From: an uncultured Neomegalonema sp.
GTDB lineage: Bacteria; Pseudomonadota; Alphaproteobacteria; Rhodobacterales; Rhodobacteraceae
NCBI GenBank assembly: GCA_937928005.1
Contig: CALFVD010000013.1
Coordinates: 1-64,000, forward strand
Length of the DNA: 64,000 nucleotides
Direction of reading: 5' to 3'
Numbering within the stretch: position 1 is the stretch's first letter; every line of letters starts with the position of its first letter. A program made the position numbers and the translations under genes. A model generated the notes under the pieces. It was given only the letters and a program-made list of their open reading frames with translations, ran no database searches and was not told where the DNA came from. Of the stretch, positions 27,755 to 36,383 are shown in pieces.

Positions 27755-28912
27755 TCAGCCTCCCTCCATCGCGAGTGCCACCGCTTCGGTCATGCTTCCC
27801 GCTACCTCACAGGGCATCGGTAATCCCGCCACTGCCGCCCGCGCTTCCTCCGCATTTTGCCCCGCAACGCGAAACACCACCGGCACCGCGCGCTCGCGCT
27901 GCGCGCATGCCAATGCCAGCGCATCGCTAATCCGGTCGCAGGTTGTCATCCCTCCGCCATGCACATTGACCAACAGCACCCGCACCCCCGGATCATTCAG
28001 CAGCAGCCCGATTCCCGTCGCGATCTGCTCCGCCGTTGCCATCGTCCTGATATCCATGAAGTTTGCGGGCCGCCCCCCTGCCGCAATCACCATGTCATGC
28101 GTTGCCAGACCCAGCCCCGCGCCATTGACGACCAGCCCGATATCCCCGTCCATCCGCACGAAGTTGATCTCGTTCGCTTGCGCCACCATTTCGCACTCAT
28201 CGCTACGGGCGGTATCGCGCAGCCGCTCGAATTCCGGGTGGCGGAACAGGGCATTACCGTCCAGCACGATCTTCGCATCCACGGCCACTGCCGATCCATC
28301 CGCCATCAGCGCCAATGGATTAATCTCGATCATGCTTGCATCGTTGCTGAGAAAACTGCGCAGCATTGCCTCGATCACCCCGCGCACCGCTGCCCCGTGG
28401 CTGTCTGATACGCCCAGCATCTCCAAAAACGCCGCTAGAGCCGCTGGATTATGTGATCCATCCACGCCAAACGGGTATTTCTGCACCATCGCTGGGGCCG
28501 CGACTGCCTTTTCCTCGAATTCCATCCCACCCTCGGCGGAGGCCAGCAGCACCGGTACGGCCTGCCGCTGGTCGATGATGAGCGATAGATAGAGTGCCGT
28601 CTCAAAGTGTAGCGCCGCTTCGATATAAACCTCGCGCACGACCTCCCCGTCGCGCCGCGTCTGCGACGTCACCAGCGCCTTGCCCAGCATCGCCCGCGCG
28701 TACTGCGCCGCCTCATCCGGCGCTTGTGCAAAGCGCACACCCCCCGCCAACCCGCGACCCCCCGCATGGATTAACGCTTTCACTGCACAGGCTCCGCCCA
28801 GCGCCGCCGCATGTCCATGCGCTTGTTCTGCCGTCTGCGCCACATGCCCTTTCGGAACCGCGATTCCATGCTGTGCCAGTAGCGCCTTGGCCTGAGCTTC
28901 GTGAAGATACAT
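27755..28912 (-). CDS. Divergent succinyl-CoA synthetase beta-like subunit
   Basis: 385 residues from ATG at 28912 (MYLHEAQAKALLAQHGI). The ATP-grasp domain (KALIHAGGRGLAGGV, IEINPLAL, AVDAKI) is followed by a ligase/CoA domain with NGAGLGLATHDMV and VNVHGGGMTTCD. The usual SucC wording NIFGGI in the last motif is NVHGGG here. It pairs with the downstream alpha-like subunit to make an acyl-CoA from an acid, CoA and a nucleoside triphosphate. It is first of the leftward operon, divergent from the GntR gene and 99 bases from it. Substrate not determined. Confidence 0.8.
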   Translation of the reverse strand: MYLHEAQAKALLAQHGIAVPKGHVAQTAEQAHGHAAALGGACAVKALIHAGGRGLAGGVRFAQAPDEAAQYARAMLGKALVTSQTRRDGEVVREVYIEAALHFETALYLSLIIDQRQAVPVLLASAEGGMEFEEKAVAAPAMVQKYPFGVDGSHNPAALAAFLEMLGVSDSHGAAVRGVIEAMLRSFLSNDASMIEINPLALMADGSAVAVDAKIVLDGNALFRHPEFERLRDTARSDECEMVAQANEINFVRMDGDIGLVVNGAGLGLATHDMVIAAGGRPANFMDIRTMATAEQIATGIGLLLNDPGVRVLLVNVHGGGMTTCDRISDALALACAQRERAVPVVFRVAGQNAEEARAAVAGLPMPCEVAGSMTEAVALAMEGG

Positions 28913-28958
28913 CGGCACGGCTCCCGGTTGAGCGAAAGGGGATTGACCCTGAACAACT

Positions 28959-28980
28959 GTGGCGTATGGTACACCACATT
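28959..28980. promoter_or_regulatory. Candidate GntR/FCD operator in divergent promoter
   Basis: TGGTACACCA at 28967-28976 resembles TGGT/ACCA-type sites of FadR/FCD-class GntR regulators, and it sits within a wider TGTGG-N11-CCACA inverted repeat. It lies between the SucC-like start (28912) and the GntR start (29012), so it could control both operons. Confidence 0.45.
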
Positions 28981-29011
28981 CAAAGCGATGAGACAAGGTC
29001 ACAACCAGATC

Positions 29012-29725
29012 ATGGCCAGTATCCTCAATCTTCGACCAATAGATGGCTCATTTAGCCTCGGCGACCATATCTATGGTGTGCTGCGTGAGGCGATTCTCGA
29101 CATGAAGGTCTATGACGAAGGTACTGACCTACGCCTCGATGAACGCGCCTTATCGGATGCTCTCAAGATTTCGCGCACCCCCGTCCGCGAGGCGCTTGTG
29201 CGACTTGAACAGGATGGTTTTGTCGAGGTGCGCCCCCGCAAAGGCGTCTTCGTTTTGCGCAAATCCCTCTCCGAAATTATGGAGATGATTACCGTCTGGG
29301 CCGCCCTCGAAAGCATGGCTGCGCGGCTGGTGACGGAGCAGGCTAGCGATGCTGATATCGCCTCGCTTCGCGCCATGGCCGCCGCCTATGACAGCGATGA
29401 TGCAAGCGCCCATATAGAAGAATATTCCGAGGCGAATATTGCCTTCCATCAACGCATCCTCGAACTCTCTGGTTGCGCGATGCTGGCCAGCATTGCCGAC
29501 GGCCTGTTCTTGCATATGCGTGCCGTTCGCCGCAAAGCGATGGCTGAAAAAGACCGCTCATCGCGTTCGGTCGCCGACCATATCGGCATCATCGAGGCGT
29601 TGGAGGCACGCGACGCCGATGCCGCCGCTCGCGAGGTGCGCGAACACACCATGCGTCTGCATGCTCATGTACGTGATACATGGATCGATCTGGACAATCC
29701 TAAGAAGCACGAAAAAGCGGGATAA
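29012..29725 (+). CDS. GntR-family regulator, FCD subfamily
   Basis: 237 residues from ATG at 29012; an ATG at 28988 is an alternative. The winged HTH (LGDHIYGVLREAI, LDERALSDALKISRTPVREALVRLEQDGFVEVRPRKGVFV) is followed by an all-helical FCD ligand domain with ligand-site residues in NIAFHQRILELSG and DHIGIIEAL. FCD proteins usually sense a carboxylic acid. It lies 25 bases before the ThDP enzyme, probably co-transcribed, and is divergent from the SucCD-like/PrpE operon, so it is the likely local regulator of the island. Confidence 0.9.
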   Translation: MASILNLRPIDGSFSLGDHIYGVLREAILDMKVYDEGTDLRLDERALSDALKISRTPVREALVRLEQDGFVEVRPRKGVFVLRKSLSEIMEMITVWAALESMAARLVTEQASDADIASLRAMAAAYDSDDASAHIEEYSEANIAFHQRILELSGCAMLASIADGLFLHMRAVRRKAMAEKDRSSRSVADHIGIIEALEARDADAAAREVREHTMRLHAHVRDTWIDLDNPKKHEKAG

Positions 29726-29750
29726 CCCGCATACCGGGAGGAGAACACCG

Positions 29751-31490
29751 ATGGCACAGCCTGTTTCCGTTACCGCCCACGATACTCTTGCTCAAAAGAG
29801 CCGTGATGACAGCATCGTCTCCGGCGGACGTCTCGTCGCCAAAGCCCTCAAAAACGAGGGCGTGGATACGATCTTCACTCTCTGTGGTGGGCATATCATC
29901 GATATCTATGATGGCTGCATCGACGAAGGCATCCGCGTCGTGGATGTGCGCCATGAACAGACCGCCGCCCATGCCGCCGATGGTTACGCGCGCCAGACCG
30001 GCAAGCTCGGCTGTGTAGTGACGACCGCCGGGCCGGGTTGCACCAACGCCGTAACCGGCGTCGCCACCGCTTTTCGCTCCGAATCGCCTATCCTGCATAT
30101 CGGGGGGCAATCCTCGCTTACGCAGCATAAGCAAGGCTCGCTACAAGACCTGCCCCATGTCGATATGATGGGTCCGATCACGAAATTCGCCTCTGGTGTT
30201 TTCAGCACCGAGCGTGTTGCCGATATGGTCAGCATGGCCGCCCGCGAATGCTTCAACGGTGCTTACGGTCCCAGTTACTTGGAGATCCCTCGCGATATCC
30301 TCGACGCCGAAGTATCCATCGAGAAAGCCGTGATTCCGGCGGCGGGTTCCTATCGCGCTTCCACTAAAACCATTGGCGACCCTAACGATATCGAGAAACT
30401 CGCCGACCTTCTGGTCAAAGCCAAGCGCCCCGCCGTCCTCTTCGGTCAGCAGGTTTGGGCTAGCGGTTCCGTCGATGCCTGCGCGGCTTTTGCCCGCTCG
30501 CTTGACATTCCCGTCTATGCCAATGGCGGTGCGCGCGGGATGATGAAGAACGACGATCCGCATCATTTCGACCGCACCCGCTCAGATGCCTTCAAAAAGG
30601 CCGATGTGATCCTGATCGTCGGTACGCCGTTTGATTTCCGAATGGGCTATGGCAAGCGTATCAGCAAGGACGCGACGCTGGTACAGATCGATCAATCCTA
30701 TGCCACGGTCGGTAAGAACCGCGATATCTCTCTCGGTATCGCTGGCGATCCGGGGGCCATCTGCGCCGCCGTCGAACAGGCCGCATCGGGCCGTATTGAT
30801 GACGGCGCGCGAGCTTCGCGCCGCGAGTGGATGCAAGAACTACGCGCCATTGAGGAGGCAAAGCTCAAGAAGCTGATGCCAATGTTCCTCAGCGACGCGA
30901 ACCCCATCCACCCCTATCGCCTTGCCTATGAAATCAACGAATTCCTGCGTGAAGACACGATCTATATTGGCGATGGTGGCGATGTGGTGACGATCTCGGC
31001 ACAGGCCGTTCGTCCCCGTAGTCCCGGCCAATGGATGGACCCTGGCGCGCTTGGCAGCTTAGGTGTCGGCACTGGCTTTGCCATGGCCGCAAAGATGGCG
31101 CATCCTGATAAGGAGGTCATGTGCCTCTACGGCGATGGTTCCTTCGGCATGACCTGTTTCGATATGGAAACCGCCCAGCGTTTCGGCGCACCCTATCTGG
31201 CGGTCGTCGGCAATAACTCCGCCATGAACCAGATCCGCTATGGCCAAATTGCCAAATACGGCGAGAATCGTGGCGACATCGGCAACAAGCTGGGCGATAT
31301 CGAGTTCAGCAAATTCGCCCAGATGATCGGTGGCCATGGTGAAGAAGTGCGCGAGGCAAAAGACATCCAACCCGCCCTGCAACGCGCCCGCGAAGCCATC
31401 GCATCGACTGGCAAATGTGCTGTCGTCAATGTTTGGATCGACCCCCGCGAATACGCGCCGGGCACCAAAGCCCAGACGATGTATAAATAA
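29751..31490 (+). CDS. ThDP-dependent enzyme: oxalyl-CoA decarboxylase / 2-hydroxyacyl-CoA lyase / acetolactate synthase-like
   Basis: 579 residues from ATG at 29751 after GGGAGGAG. Three ThDP-enzyme domains: N-terminal PYR (about 20-190) with catalytic Glu69 in DVRHEQ, a central domain (about 210-350), and a C-terminal PP domain with the ThDP/Mg motif GDG (461-463) to NN (488-489). The frc gene downstream suggests oxalyl-CoA decarboxylase, yielding formyl-CoA and CO2. However, the segment at 130-133 reads S-L-Q-D, not the Y-E pair known from Oxalobacter OXC, and resembles the FQE of acetolactate synthases and 2-hydroxyacyl-CoA lyases. A formyl-CoA-releasing lyase is therefore an equal possibility. 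Confidence 0.75.
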   Translation: MAQPVSVTAHDTLAQKSRDDSIVSGGRLVAKALKNEGVDTIFTLCGGHIIDIYDGCIDEGIRVVDVRHEQTAAHAADGYARQTGKLGCVVTTAGPGCTNAVTGVATAFRSESPILHIGGQSSLTQHKQGSLQDLPHVDMMGPITKFASGVFSTERVADMVSMAARECFNGAYGPSYLEIPRDILDAEVSIEKAVIPAAGSYRASTKTIGDPNDIEKLADLLVKAKRPAVLFGQQVWASGSVDACAAFARSLDIPVYANGGARGMMKNDDPHHFDRTRSDAFKKADVILIVGTPFDFRMGYGKRISKDATLVQIDQSYATVGKNRDISLGIAGDPGAICAAVEQAASGRIDDGARASRREWMQELRAIEEAKLKKLMPMFLSDANPIHPYRLAYEINEFLREDTIYIGDGGDVVTISAQAVRPRSPGQWMDPGALGSLGVGTGFAMAAKMAHPDKEVMCLYGDGSFGMTCFDMETAQRFGAPYLAVVGNNSAMNQIRYGQIAKYGENRGDIGNKLGDIEFSKFAQMIGGHGEEVREAKDIQPALQRAREAIASTGKCAVVNVWIDPREYAPGTKAQTMYK

Positions 31491-31500
31491 TAACGATCCC

Positions 31501-31521
31501 GCCCCGGATTTGATCCGGGGT
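31501..31521. repeat. REP-like palindrome (CCCCGGAT family)
   Basis: CCCCGGAT-ttg-ATCCGGGG (31502-31520) forms a perfect 8-bp hairpin 11 bases after the ThDP enzyme stop. It is one of the dispersed GC-rich palindromes of this window and may lower read-through to the next genes. Confidence 0.7.
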
Positions 31522-31548
31522 TTCCTTACACGAGGAACCGCATAACCT

Positions 31549-32109
31549 ATGGTCGAAGCCGTCCGATATCACCCGCCCATGGCCGTCGAGGAACTCGATG
31601 CATTGGAGCGCGATACCGATATCCGCCACGAGTTGGTGGACGGTATCGCTTATGCCATGGTCGGTGCCTCCGCCGATCATGGAGCCATCGTGAGCGGTAT
31701 CGTGGCCGCGCTAGTACCACGGGTTTCGCGCCCCTGTCAGGTTTTCTCCGAAAGCGTTCGGCTCCGCCGCCTTACCGATATCAGGGACGATTATTTTTAC
31801 CCCGACGTCATGGTCGCCTGTGATCCCACGGATCGCGCATCCCATCACCGTGAGCATCCCGTGGTTCTCGTCGAAGTGCTGTCGCCTTCCACCGCCACTG
31901 TCGACCGGGGCCGCAAGCGCGAAATATACACCGCCATTCCCTCGCTGGAGCATTACCTGATCGTCGCCCAGACTCATATGGCCATCGAACAGCATGACCG
32001 CGCGAACGATTGGCAACCCGTGCATCTCGGTGCCGACGACTCGATCAATCTTCCCGCCCTTTCCCTGACAATTCCCGTGCGCGATTTCTACGTGCAAGTC
32101 GATCTCTAA
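31549..32109 (+). CDS. Uma2-family (DUF820) putative endonuclease-fold protein
   Basis: 186 residues. The PD-(D/E)XK-like core typical of Uma2 proteins is visible: [11 protein letters not shown] near residue 25, YFYPDVMV near 82 and [10 protein letters not shown] near 105 with [20 protein letters not shown]. These supply the acidic and Lys residues of a nuclease site. The function of the family is poorly known; many copies occur in cyanobacteria. It lies between the ThDP enzyme and frc, an unexpected position for a nuclease-fold gene, and may be a recent insertion together with the palindrome at 31501. Confidence 0.85.
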   Translation: MVEAVRYHPPMAVEELDALERDTDIRHELVDGIAYAMVGASADHGAIVSGIVAALVPRVSRPCQVFSESVRLRRLTDIRDDYFYPDVMVACDPTDRASHHREHPVVLVEVLSPSTATVDRGRKREIYTAIPSLEHYLIVAQTHMAIEQHDRANDWQPVHLGADDSINLPALSLTIPVRDFYVQVDL

Positions 32110-32122
32110 CGGAGCCGCCCCC

Positions 32123-33397
32123 ATGAAAGCCCTCGAAGGCGTCAAGATCCTTGACTTCACCCATGTCCAGTCCGGGCCGACCTGTACGCAATTGCTGGCA
32201 TGGTTCGGCGCGGACGTTATCAAGGTGGAGCGTCCCGGTGTGGGCGATGCTACGCGCAAGCAATTGCAGGATGTGCCAGACGCTGACAGCCTGTATTTCA
32301 CTATGCTCAATCACAACAAACGCTCCATCGAGTTGAACTCGAAGGATGAAACTGGCAAGGAAGTGCTGACCCGGCTGGTTCAGGAATGCGATGTGTTGGT
32401 GGAAAACTTCGCCCCCGGCGCGCTCGACCGCATGGGCTTTGGTTGGGACGCGATTCAGAAGATCAACCCCCGCATGATTATGGCGAGCGTGAAAGGCTTC
32501 GGCCCCGGCAAATACGAGGATTGCAAGGTCTACGAGAACGTCGCGCAATGTGCGGGCGGCTCTGCCTCGACTACTGGTTTCCTAGACGGTCCGCCCCTTG
32601 TTACCGGCGCGCAGATTGGCGATAGCGGCACGGGCCTCCACCTTGCGCTAGGCATCGTCACCGCCCTGTTCCAGCGTGAAACAACTGGGAAGGGCCAGAA
32701 AGTCCTCGCCGCCATGCAGGATGGCGTTCTCAACCTCGCCCGCGTCAAGCTCCGCGATCAGCAGCGTCTCGACCACGGCCCGCTTAAGGAATACAGCCAA
32801 TTCGGCGAAGGCATTCCCTTCGGCGAAGCCACTCCCCGCGCGGGCAACGATTCGGGCGGTGGACAGCCGGGCCGCATCCTCAAATGCAAGGGCTGGGAGA
32901 CGGACCCCAACGCCTATACCTATTTCATCACACAGGCGGCGGTCTGGAAGAATGTCTGCGATGTCATCGGTCGACCCGAATGGAAAGACGCCGAGGGCTA
33001 CGCCACGCCGCCGGATCGCCTCGATAAGCTCAACGAAATCTTCGACGCGGTCGAGCAATGGACGATGACCAAGACCAAGTTTGAGGTCATGGATATCTGC
33101 AACCCGCTCAACATCCCCGTCGGCCCGATCCTCTCGATGAAGGAGATTGCCGAGGACGACGGCCTGCGTGCCACCGGCACCATCGTCGAATGTGACCATC
33201 CGGAACGGGGCCGTTACATCTCGGTCGGCTGCCCCATCAAGCTGAGCGACAGCCCCGTTGAGGTTGAACGCTCACCCCTGCTTGGCGAACACACGGAAGA
33301 AATCCTGCGCTCTGTGCTGGGATATTCCGACGAGGACGTCGCGCGGATCGCGGAGACGGGTGCGGTAGGGGAGGTGCGGAAGGAGGCGGCTGAGTGA
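32123..33397 (+). CDS. frc: Formyl-CoA:oxalate CoA-transferase
   Basis: 424 residues, a class III (CaiB/BaiF) CoA-transferase. It follows Oxalobacter Frc closely along its length: [55 protein letters not shown], catalytic Asp167 in [14 protein letters not shown], the glycine loop GGGQPG and LKCKGWETD, with [12 protein letters not shown] near the end. It moves CoA from formyl-CoA to oxalate, giving oxalyl-CoA and formate in the cytoplasm. A promiscuous small-carboxylate acceptor cannot be excluded. It overlaps the next small ORF. Confidence 0.9.
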   Translation: MKALEGVKILDFTHVQSGPTCTQLLAWFGADVIKVERPGVGDATRKQLQDVPDADSLYFTMLNHNKRSIELNSKDETGKEVLTRLVQECDVLVENFAPGALDRMGFGWDAIQKINPRMIMASVKGFGPGKYEDCKVYENVAQCAGGSASTTGFLDGPPLVTGAQIGDSGTGLHLALGIVTALFQRETTGKGQKVLAAMQDGVLNLARVKLRDQQRLDHGPLKEYSQFGEGIPFGEATPRAGNDSGGGQPGRILKCKGWETDPNAYTYFITQAAVWKNVCDVIGRPEWKDAEGYATPPDRLDKLNEIFDAVEQWTMTKTKFEVMDICNPLNIPVGPILSMKEIAEDDGLRATGTIVECDHPERGRYISVGCPIKLSDSPVEVERSPLLGEHTEEILRSVLGYSDEDVARIAETGAVGEVRKEAAE

Positions 33398-33618
33398 TGG
33401 GTGCAAACGTATCTACACCTTTGAGCTGGATTGTGATTGCGATGATTTTGGTGGTTCCCGTTATCGCTGTCGCTGCAATGCTCAAGGGTCAAAATCTGGT
33501 TGAAATCGAACATCCATCATGGATTTTCAAATCTGCTAACCGCACCCATTTAGTTTGGTTTTCAATGGGATGTACGGCATACGCGCTGAATTGGCTCGCA
33601 GATTTGAAGCTGATGTAA
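33397..33618 (+). CDS. Small membrane protein of unknown function
   Basis: 73 residues; ATG at 33397 shares its first base with the frc TGA. One clear transmembrane helix (about residues 8-27, LSWIVIAMILVVPVIAVAAM) and a second weakly hydrophobic stretch near 50-65. I recognise no family. Its tight placement between frc and the formyltransferase-like gene suggests co-expression. Coding status rests on position and length only. Confidence 0.5.
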   Translation: MGANVSTPLSWIVIAMILVVPVIAVAAMLKGQNLVEIEHPSWIFKSANRTHLVWFSMGCTAYALNWLADLKLM

Positions 33619-33630
33619 GGGATAAACGAC

Positions 33631-34548
33631 GTGAAGATCATCGTCATGGGACAGCAGGCATTCGGCAAGGATGCCCTCGCCAAGATACTGGAGAACGATG
33701 CCGACAGCGTCGTTGCCGTCTATTGCGAACCCGACCGCGAGGGCAAGCCCGCCGATCCGATCAAGACTTTCGCGCAGGAACAGGGCATCCCCGTCCATCA
33801 ACCCGCCAATTTCGATGATGCAGATACTCTTGCTACGCTGGCCGGGCATGATGCTGACCTGATGGTCATGGCCTTCGTTAACGTCTTCGTCCCTGAAGCC
33901 GCCCGTGACACGCCTAAGCATGGCTCCATCTGCTTCCACCCCTCGCTCCTGCCGCTCCACCGGGGGCCGTCCGCCGTGAATTGGCCGATTATTATGGGGG
34001 CTGAGAAATCCGGCTTCTCGTGGTTCTATCCTACCGATGGGCTAGACGAGGGCGATAGCCTGATGCAGTGGGAATGCCCCATCGCCCCCGACGACACGGT
34101 CATCAACCTCTATTTCAAGAATATCTACCCCGCCGCCATCGACTCTGTTTCGCAGGTGATAGAATATTTTCGCTCTGGCAATCCGCCCCGTATCGCGCCC
34201 GACGAAGCGCAGGCGACTTATGAGCGGCGCTGCACCGCAAAACACGCCCATATCGACTGGAATAAGCCAGTCAAGCAGGTCTACGACTTGATCCGGGGCA
34301 CGAACCCAGCCCCCGGCGCATGGACGACGTTGGACGGTGCGCAGGTCGGTATCTTCGATTGCGCGCGTGTTCCCGGTGATGGTGTTTCGGGAAAGGTCGT
34401 TTCCGTGACAGAAGACGGCGTGGCCGTGCAGTGCGTTGGCGGGCGTATCCTGTTGAAAAGGGTGCGACCGAAAGGCGCGGAAAAGCAACCCGCGACCGAT
34501 TGGGCCGCAAGTGCCGGTGTCGAAAAAGGCACCGTTCTGGGAAATTGA
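33631..34548 (+). CDS. Formyltransferase-like protein (10-formyl-THF hydrolase-domain family)
   Basis: 305 residues from GTG at 33631. The N-terminal formyltransferase fold matches the hydrolase domain of 10-formyl-THF dehydrogenase (ALDH1L1): HGSICFHPSLLPLHRGPSAVNW with His103 and GLDEGDSLMQWEC with Asp139, the same 36-residue spacing as His106/Asp142 of ALDH1L1. A C-terminal Fmt-like barrel domain (about 210-290) follows. No aldehyde dehydrogenase domain is attached. Expected chemistry is cleavage or transfer of the formyl group of 10-formyl-THF. Between frc and fhs it may handle formyl units from formyl-CoA; direct formyl-CoA to THF transfer is speculative. Confidence 0.82.
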   Translation: MKIIVMGQQAFGKDALAKILENDADSVVAVYCEPDREGKPADPIKTFAQEQGIPVHQPANFDDADTLATLAGHDADLMVMAFVNVFVPEAARDTPKHGSICFHPSLLPLHRGPSAVNWPIIMGAEKSGFSWFYPTDGLDEGDSLMQWECPIAPDDTVINLYFKNIYPAAIDSVSQVIEYFRSGNPPRIAPDEAQATYERRCTAKHAHIDWNKPVKQVYDLIRGTNPAPGAWTTLDGAQVGIFDCARVPGDGVSGKVVSVTEDGVAVQCVGGRILLKRVRPKGAEKQPATDWAASAGVEKGTVLGN

Positions 34549-34591
34549 TTTGAAGACGCCCCCGTAGGCGGGCGCGACAAGGGAAGCTGGA

Positions 34592-36259
34592 ATGTCGGAT
34601 ATCGAAATCGCCCGCAAGGCCAACAAGAAACCAATTCAGGAAATCGGTGCGAAAATCGGCATCGGGTCCGATGATTTGCTGCCCTATGGCCACGACAAGG
34701 CCAAGGTTTCCGCTGATTTCATTAAATCCAAGGCAAATGATGCCGACGGCAATTTGATCCTCGTCACCGCCATCAACCCCACGCCTGCGGGCGAAGGCAA
34801 GACTACGACTACTGTGGGCTTGGGCGATGGTTTGAACAAGATCGGCAAGAACGCGATGGTTTGCATCCGTGAAGCCTCCCTTGGTCCAAATTTCGGCATG
34901 AAGGGTGGTGCTGCAGGGGGTGGCTATGCGCAGGTTGTGCCGATGGAGGAGATGAATCTCCACTTTACCGGCGATTTCCACGCCATCACCTCGGCGCATA
35001 ATCTGTGCTCGGCCATGCTCGACAACCATATCTATTGGGGCAACGAGCAGGAAATCGACGTGCGCCGCGTCGTCTGGCGCCGCGTCCTCGACATGAACGA
35101 CCGCGCCCTGCGTCAGATCACCGCCTCCCTCGGCGGCGTGGCCAACGGCTTTCCGCGTGAGGCAGGCTTTGACATTACGGTCGCGTCGGAGGTCATGGCG
35201 ATTCTCTGCCTCGCCAATGATCTGGACGATCTGCAAAAGCGTCTCGGTGATATGATCGTTGCCTATCGCCGTGACCGTACCCCCGTTTATTGCCGCGATA
35301 TCAAGGCGGACGGCGCGATGACCGTGCTGCTGAAAGATGCGATGCAGCCCAACCTCGTGCAGACGTTGGAGAACAACCCCGCCTTCGTCCATGGTGGTCC
35401 CTTCGCCAACATTGCCCATGGTTGTAACTCGGTCGTTGCCACGAAAACTGCGCTGAAACTCTGCGATTATGTTGTCACCGAAGCGGGTTTCGGGGCCGAT
35501 CTCGGCGCGGAGAAATTCCTCAATATCAAATGTCGCAAAGCGGGCCTAAAGCCTAAAGCCGTTGTCCTCGTCGCCACCATCCGCGCGATGAAGATGAATG
35601 GCGGCGTGGCTAAAGCCGATCTCGGGGCCGAGAATGTCGAGGCGGTCAACAGCGGTTGTGCAAACCTTGGTCGTCATATCGAGAACCTCGGTAAATTCGG
35701 CGTTCCCGTCGTCGTCGCCATCAACCACTTTGCGGGCGATAGCGAGGCGGAAGTGCAGGCGGTCAAGGATTTCGTCGCCTCCAAAGGCACCGAAGCGGTC
35801 ATATGTATGCATTGGGCGAAGGGCGGCGAGGGCACCGTCGATCTGGCCAACAAAGTTGTCGAGATCATTGATGCGGGCAAGGCGAACTACGCACCGCTCT
35901 ACCCCGACGATATGGGCCTCGCCGATAAGATCGAAGCGATTGCAACCGGCATCTATCGCGCTGATTCGGTCGTCATGGACAAGAAGATCCGCGATCAGCT
36001 CGCCCAGTGGGAGGAGCAGGGTTACGGCAACCTGCCGGTCTGTATGGCCAAGACGCAGTACAGCTTCTCGACCGACCCCAACCAACGCGGCGCTCCCACG
36101 GGCTTTGACATCCCCGTGCGTGAGGTGCGGTTGTCGGCGGGCGCGGGCTTCGTCGTCGCCATCTGCGGCGAGATCATGACTATGCCCGGCTTGCCGCGCG
36201 TACCCTCGGCGGAGAGCATCATGCTCGACGATGACGGCAACGTGCAGGGCTTGTTCTGA
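34592..36259 (+). CDS. fhs: Formate-tetrahydrofolate ligase
   Basis: 555 residues, the usual length. The nucleotide-binding P-loop is [17 protein letters not shown] (about residues 62-78), followed by [23 protein letters not shown] and [11 protein letters not shown]. It makes 10-formyl-THF from formate, ATP and THF in the cytoplasm. Downstream of frc it would capture formate released by CoA transfer or hydrolysis and feed the folate one-carbon pool. It follows the formyltransferase-like gene by 43 bases. Confidence 0.96.
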   Translation: MSDIEIARKANKKPIQEIGAKIGIGSDDLLPYGHDKAKVSADFIKSKANDADGNLILVTAINPTPAGEGKTTTTVGLGDGLNKIGKNAMVCIREASLGPNFGMKGGAAGGGYAQVVPMEEMNLHFTGDFHAITSAHNLCSAMLDNHIYWGNEQEIDVRRVVWRRVLDMNDRALRQITASLGGVANGFPREAGFDITVASEVMAILCLANDLDDLQKRLGDMIVAYRRDRTPVYCRDIKADGAMTVLLKDAMQPNLVQTLENNPAFVHGGPFANIAHGCNSVVATKTALKLCDYVVTEAGFGADLGAEKFLNIKCRKAGLKPKAVVLVATIRAMKMNGGVAKADLGAENVEAVNSGCANLGRHIENLGKFGVPVVVAINHFAGDSEAEVQAVKDFVASKGTEAVICMHWAKGGEGTVDLANKVVEIIDAGKANYAPLYPDDMGLADKIEAIATGIYRADSVVMDKKIRDQLAQWEEQGYGNLPVCMAKTQYSFSTDPNQRGAPTGFDIPVREVRLSAGAGFVVAICGEIMTMPGLPRVPSAESIMLDDDGNVQGLF

Positions 36260-36288
36260 TGCTCGCGGGGCGGCAAATATGTTCTGCT

Positions 36289-36309
36289 GCCCCGCACTCG
36301 ATGCGGGGC
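36289..36309. repeat. REP-like palindrome after fhs
   Basis: GCCCCGC-actcgat-GCGGGGC followed by TTT, 30 bases after the fhs stop. An upstream arm (CGGGGCGGCA, 36265-36274) can compete with it. It may attenuate transcription before the usp gene. Confidence 0.6.
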
Positions 36310-36383
36310 TTTGAAGGACGGCGCGCTGACCTTCAAGGCTGCGGATCGCGCTTCGCTTGTCCGGGGCGGCGAGGTATTTCGCA

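Noticed and set aside
34549..34591. Riboswitch-like leader before fhs
   Set aside because: The gap is only 43 bases and shows no folate or glycine riboswitch features.
34271..35419. Open frame of 382 codons antisense to the formyltransferase-like gene and fhs
   Set aside because: It lies opposite well-supported genes, has no recognisable domain, and arises from the codon pattern of GC-rich genes.
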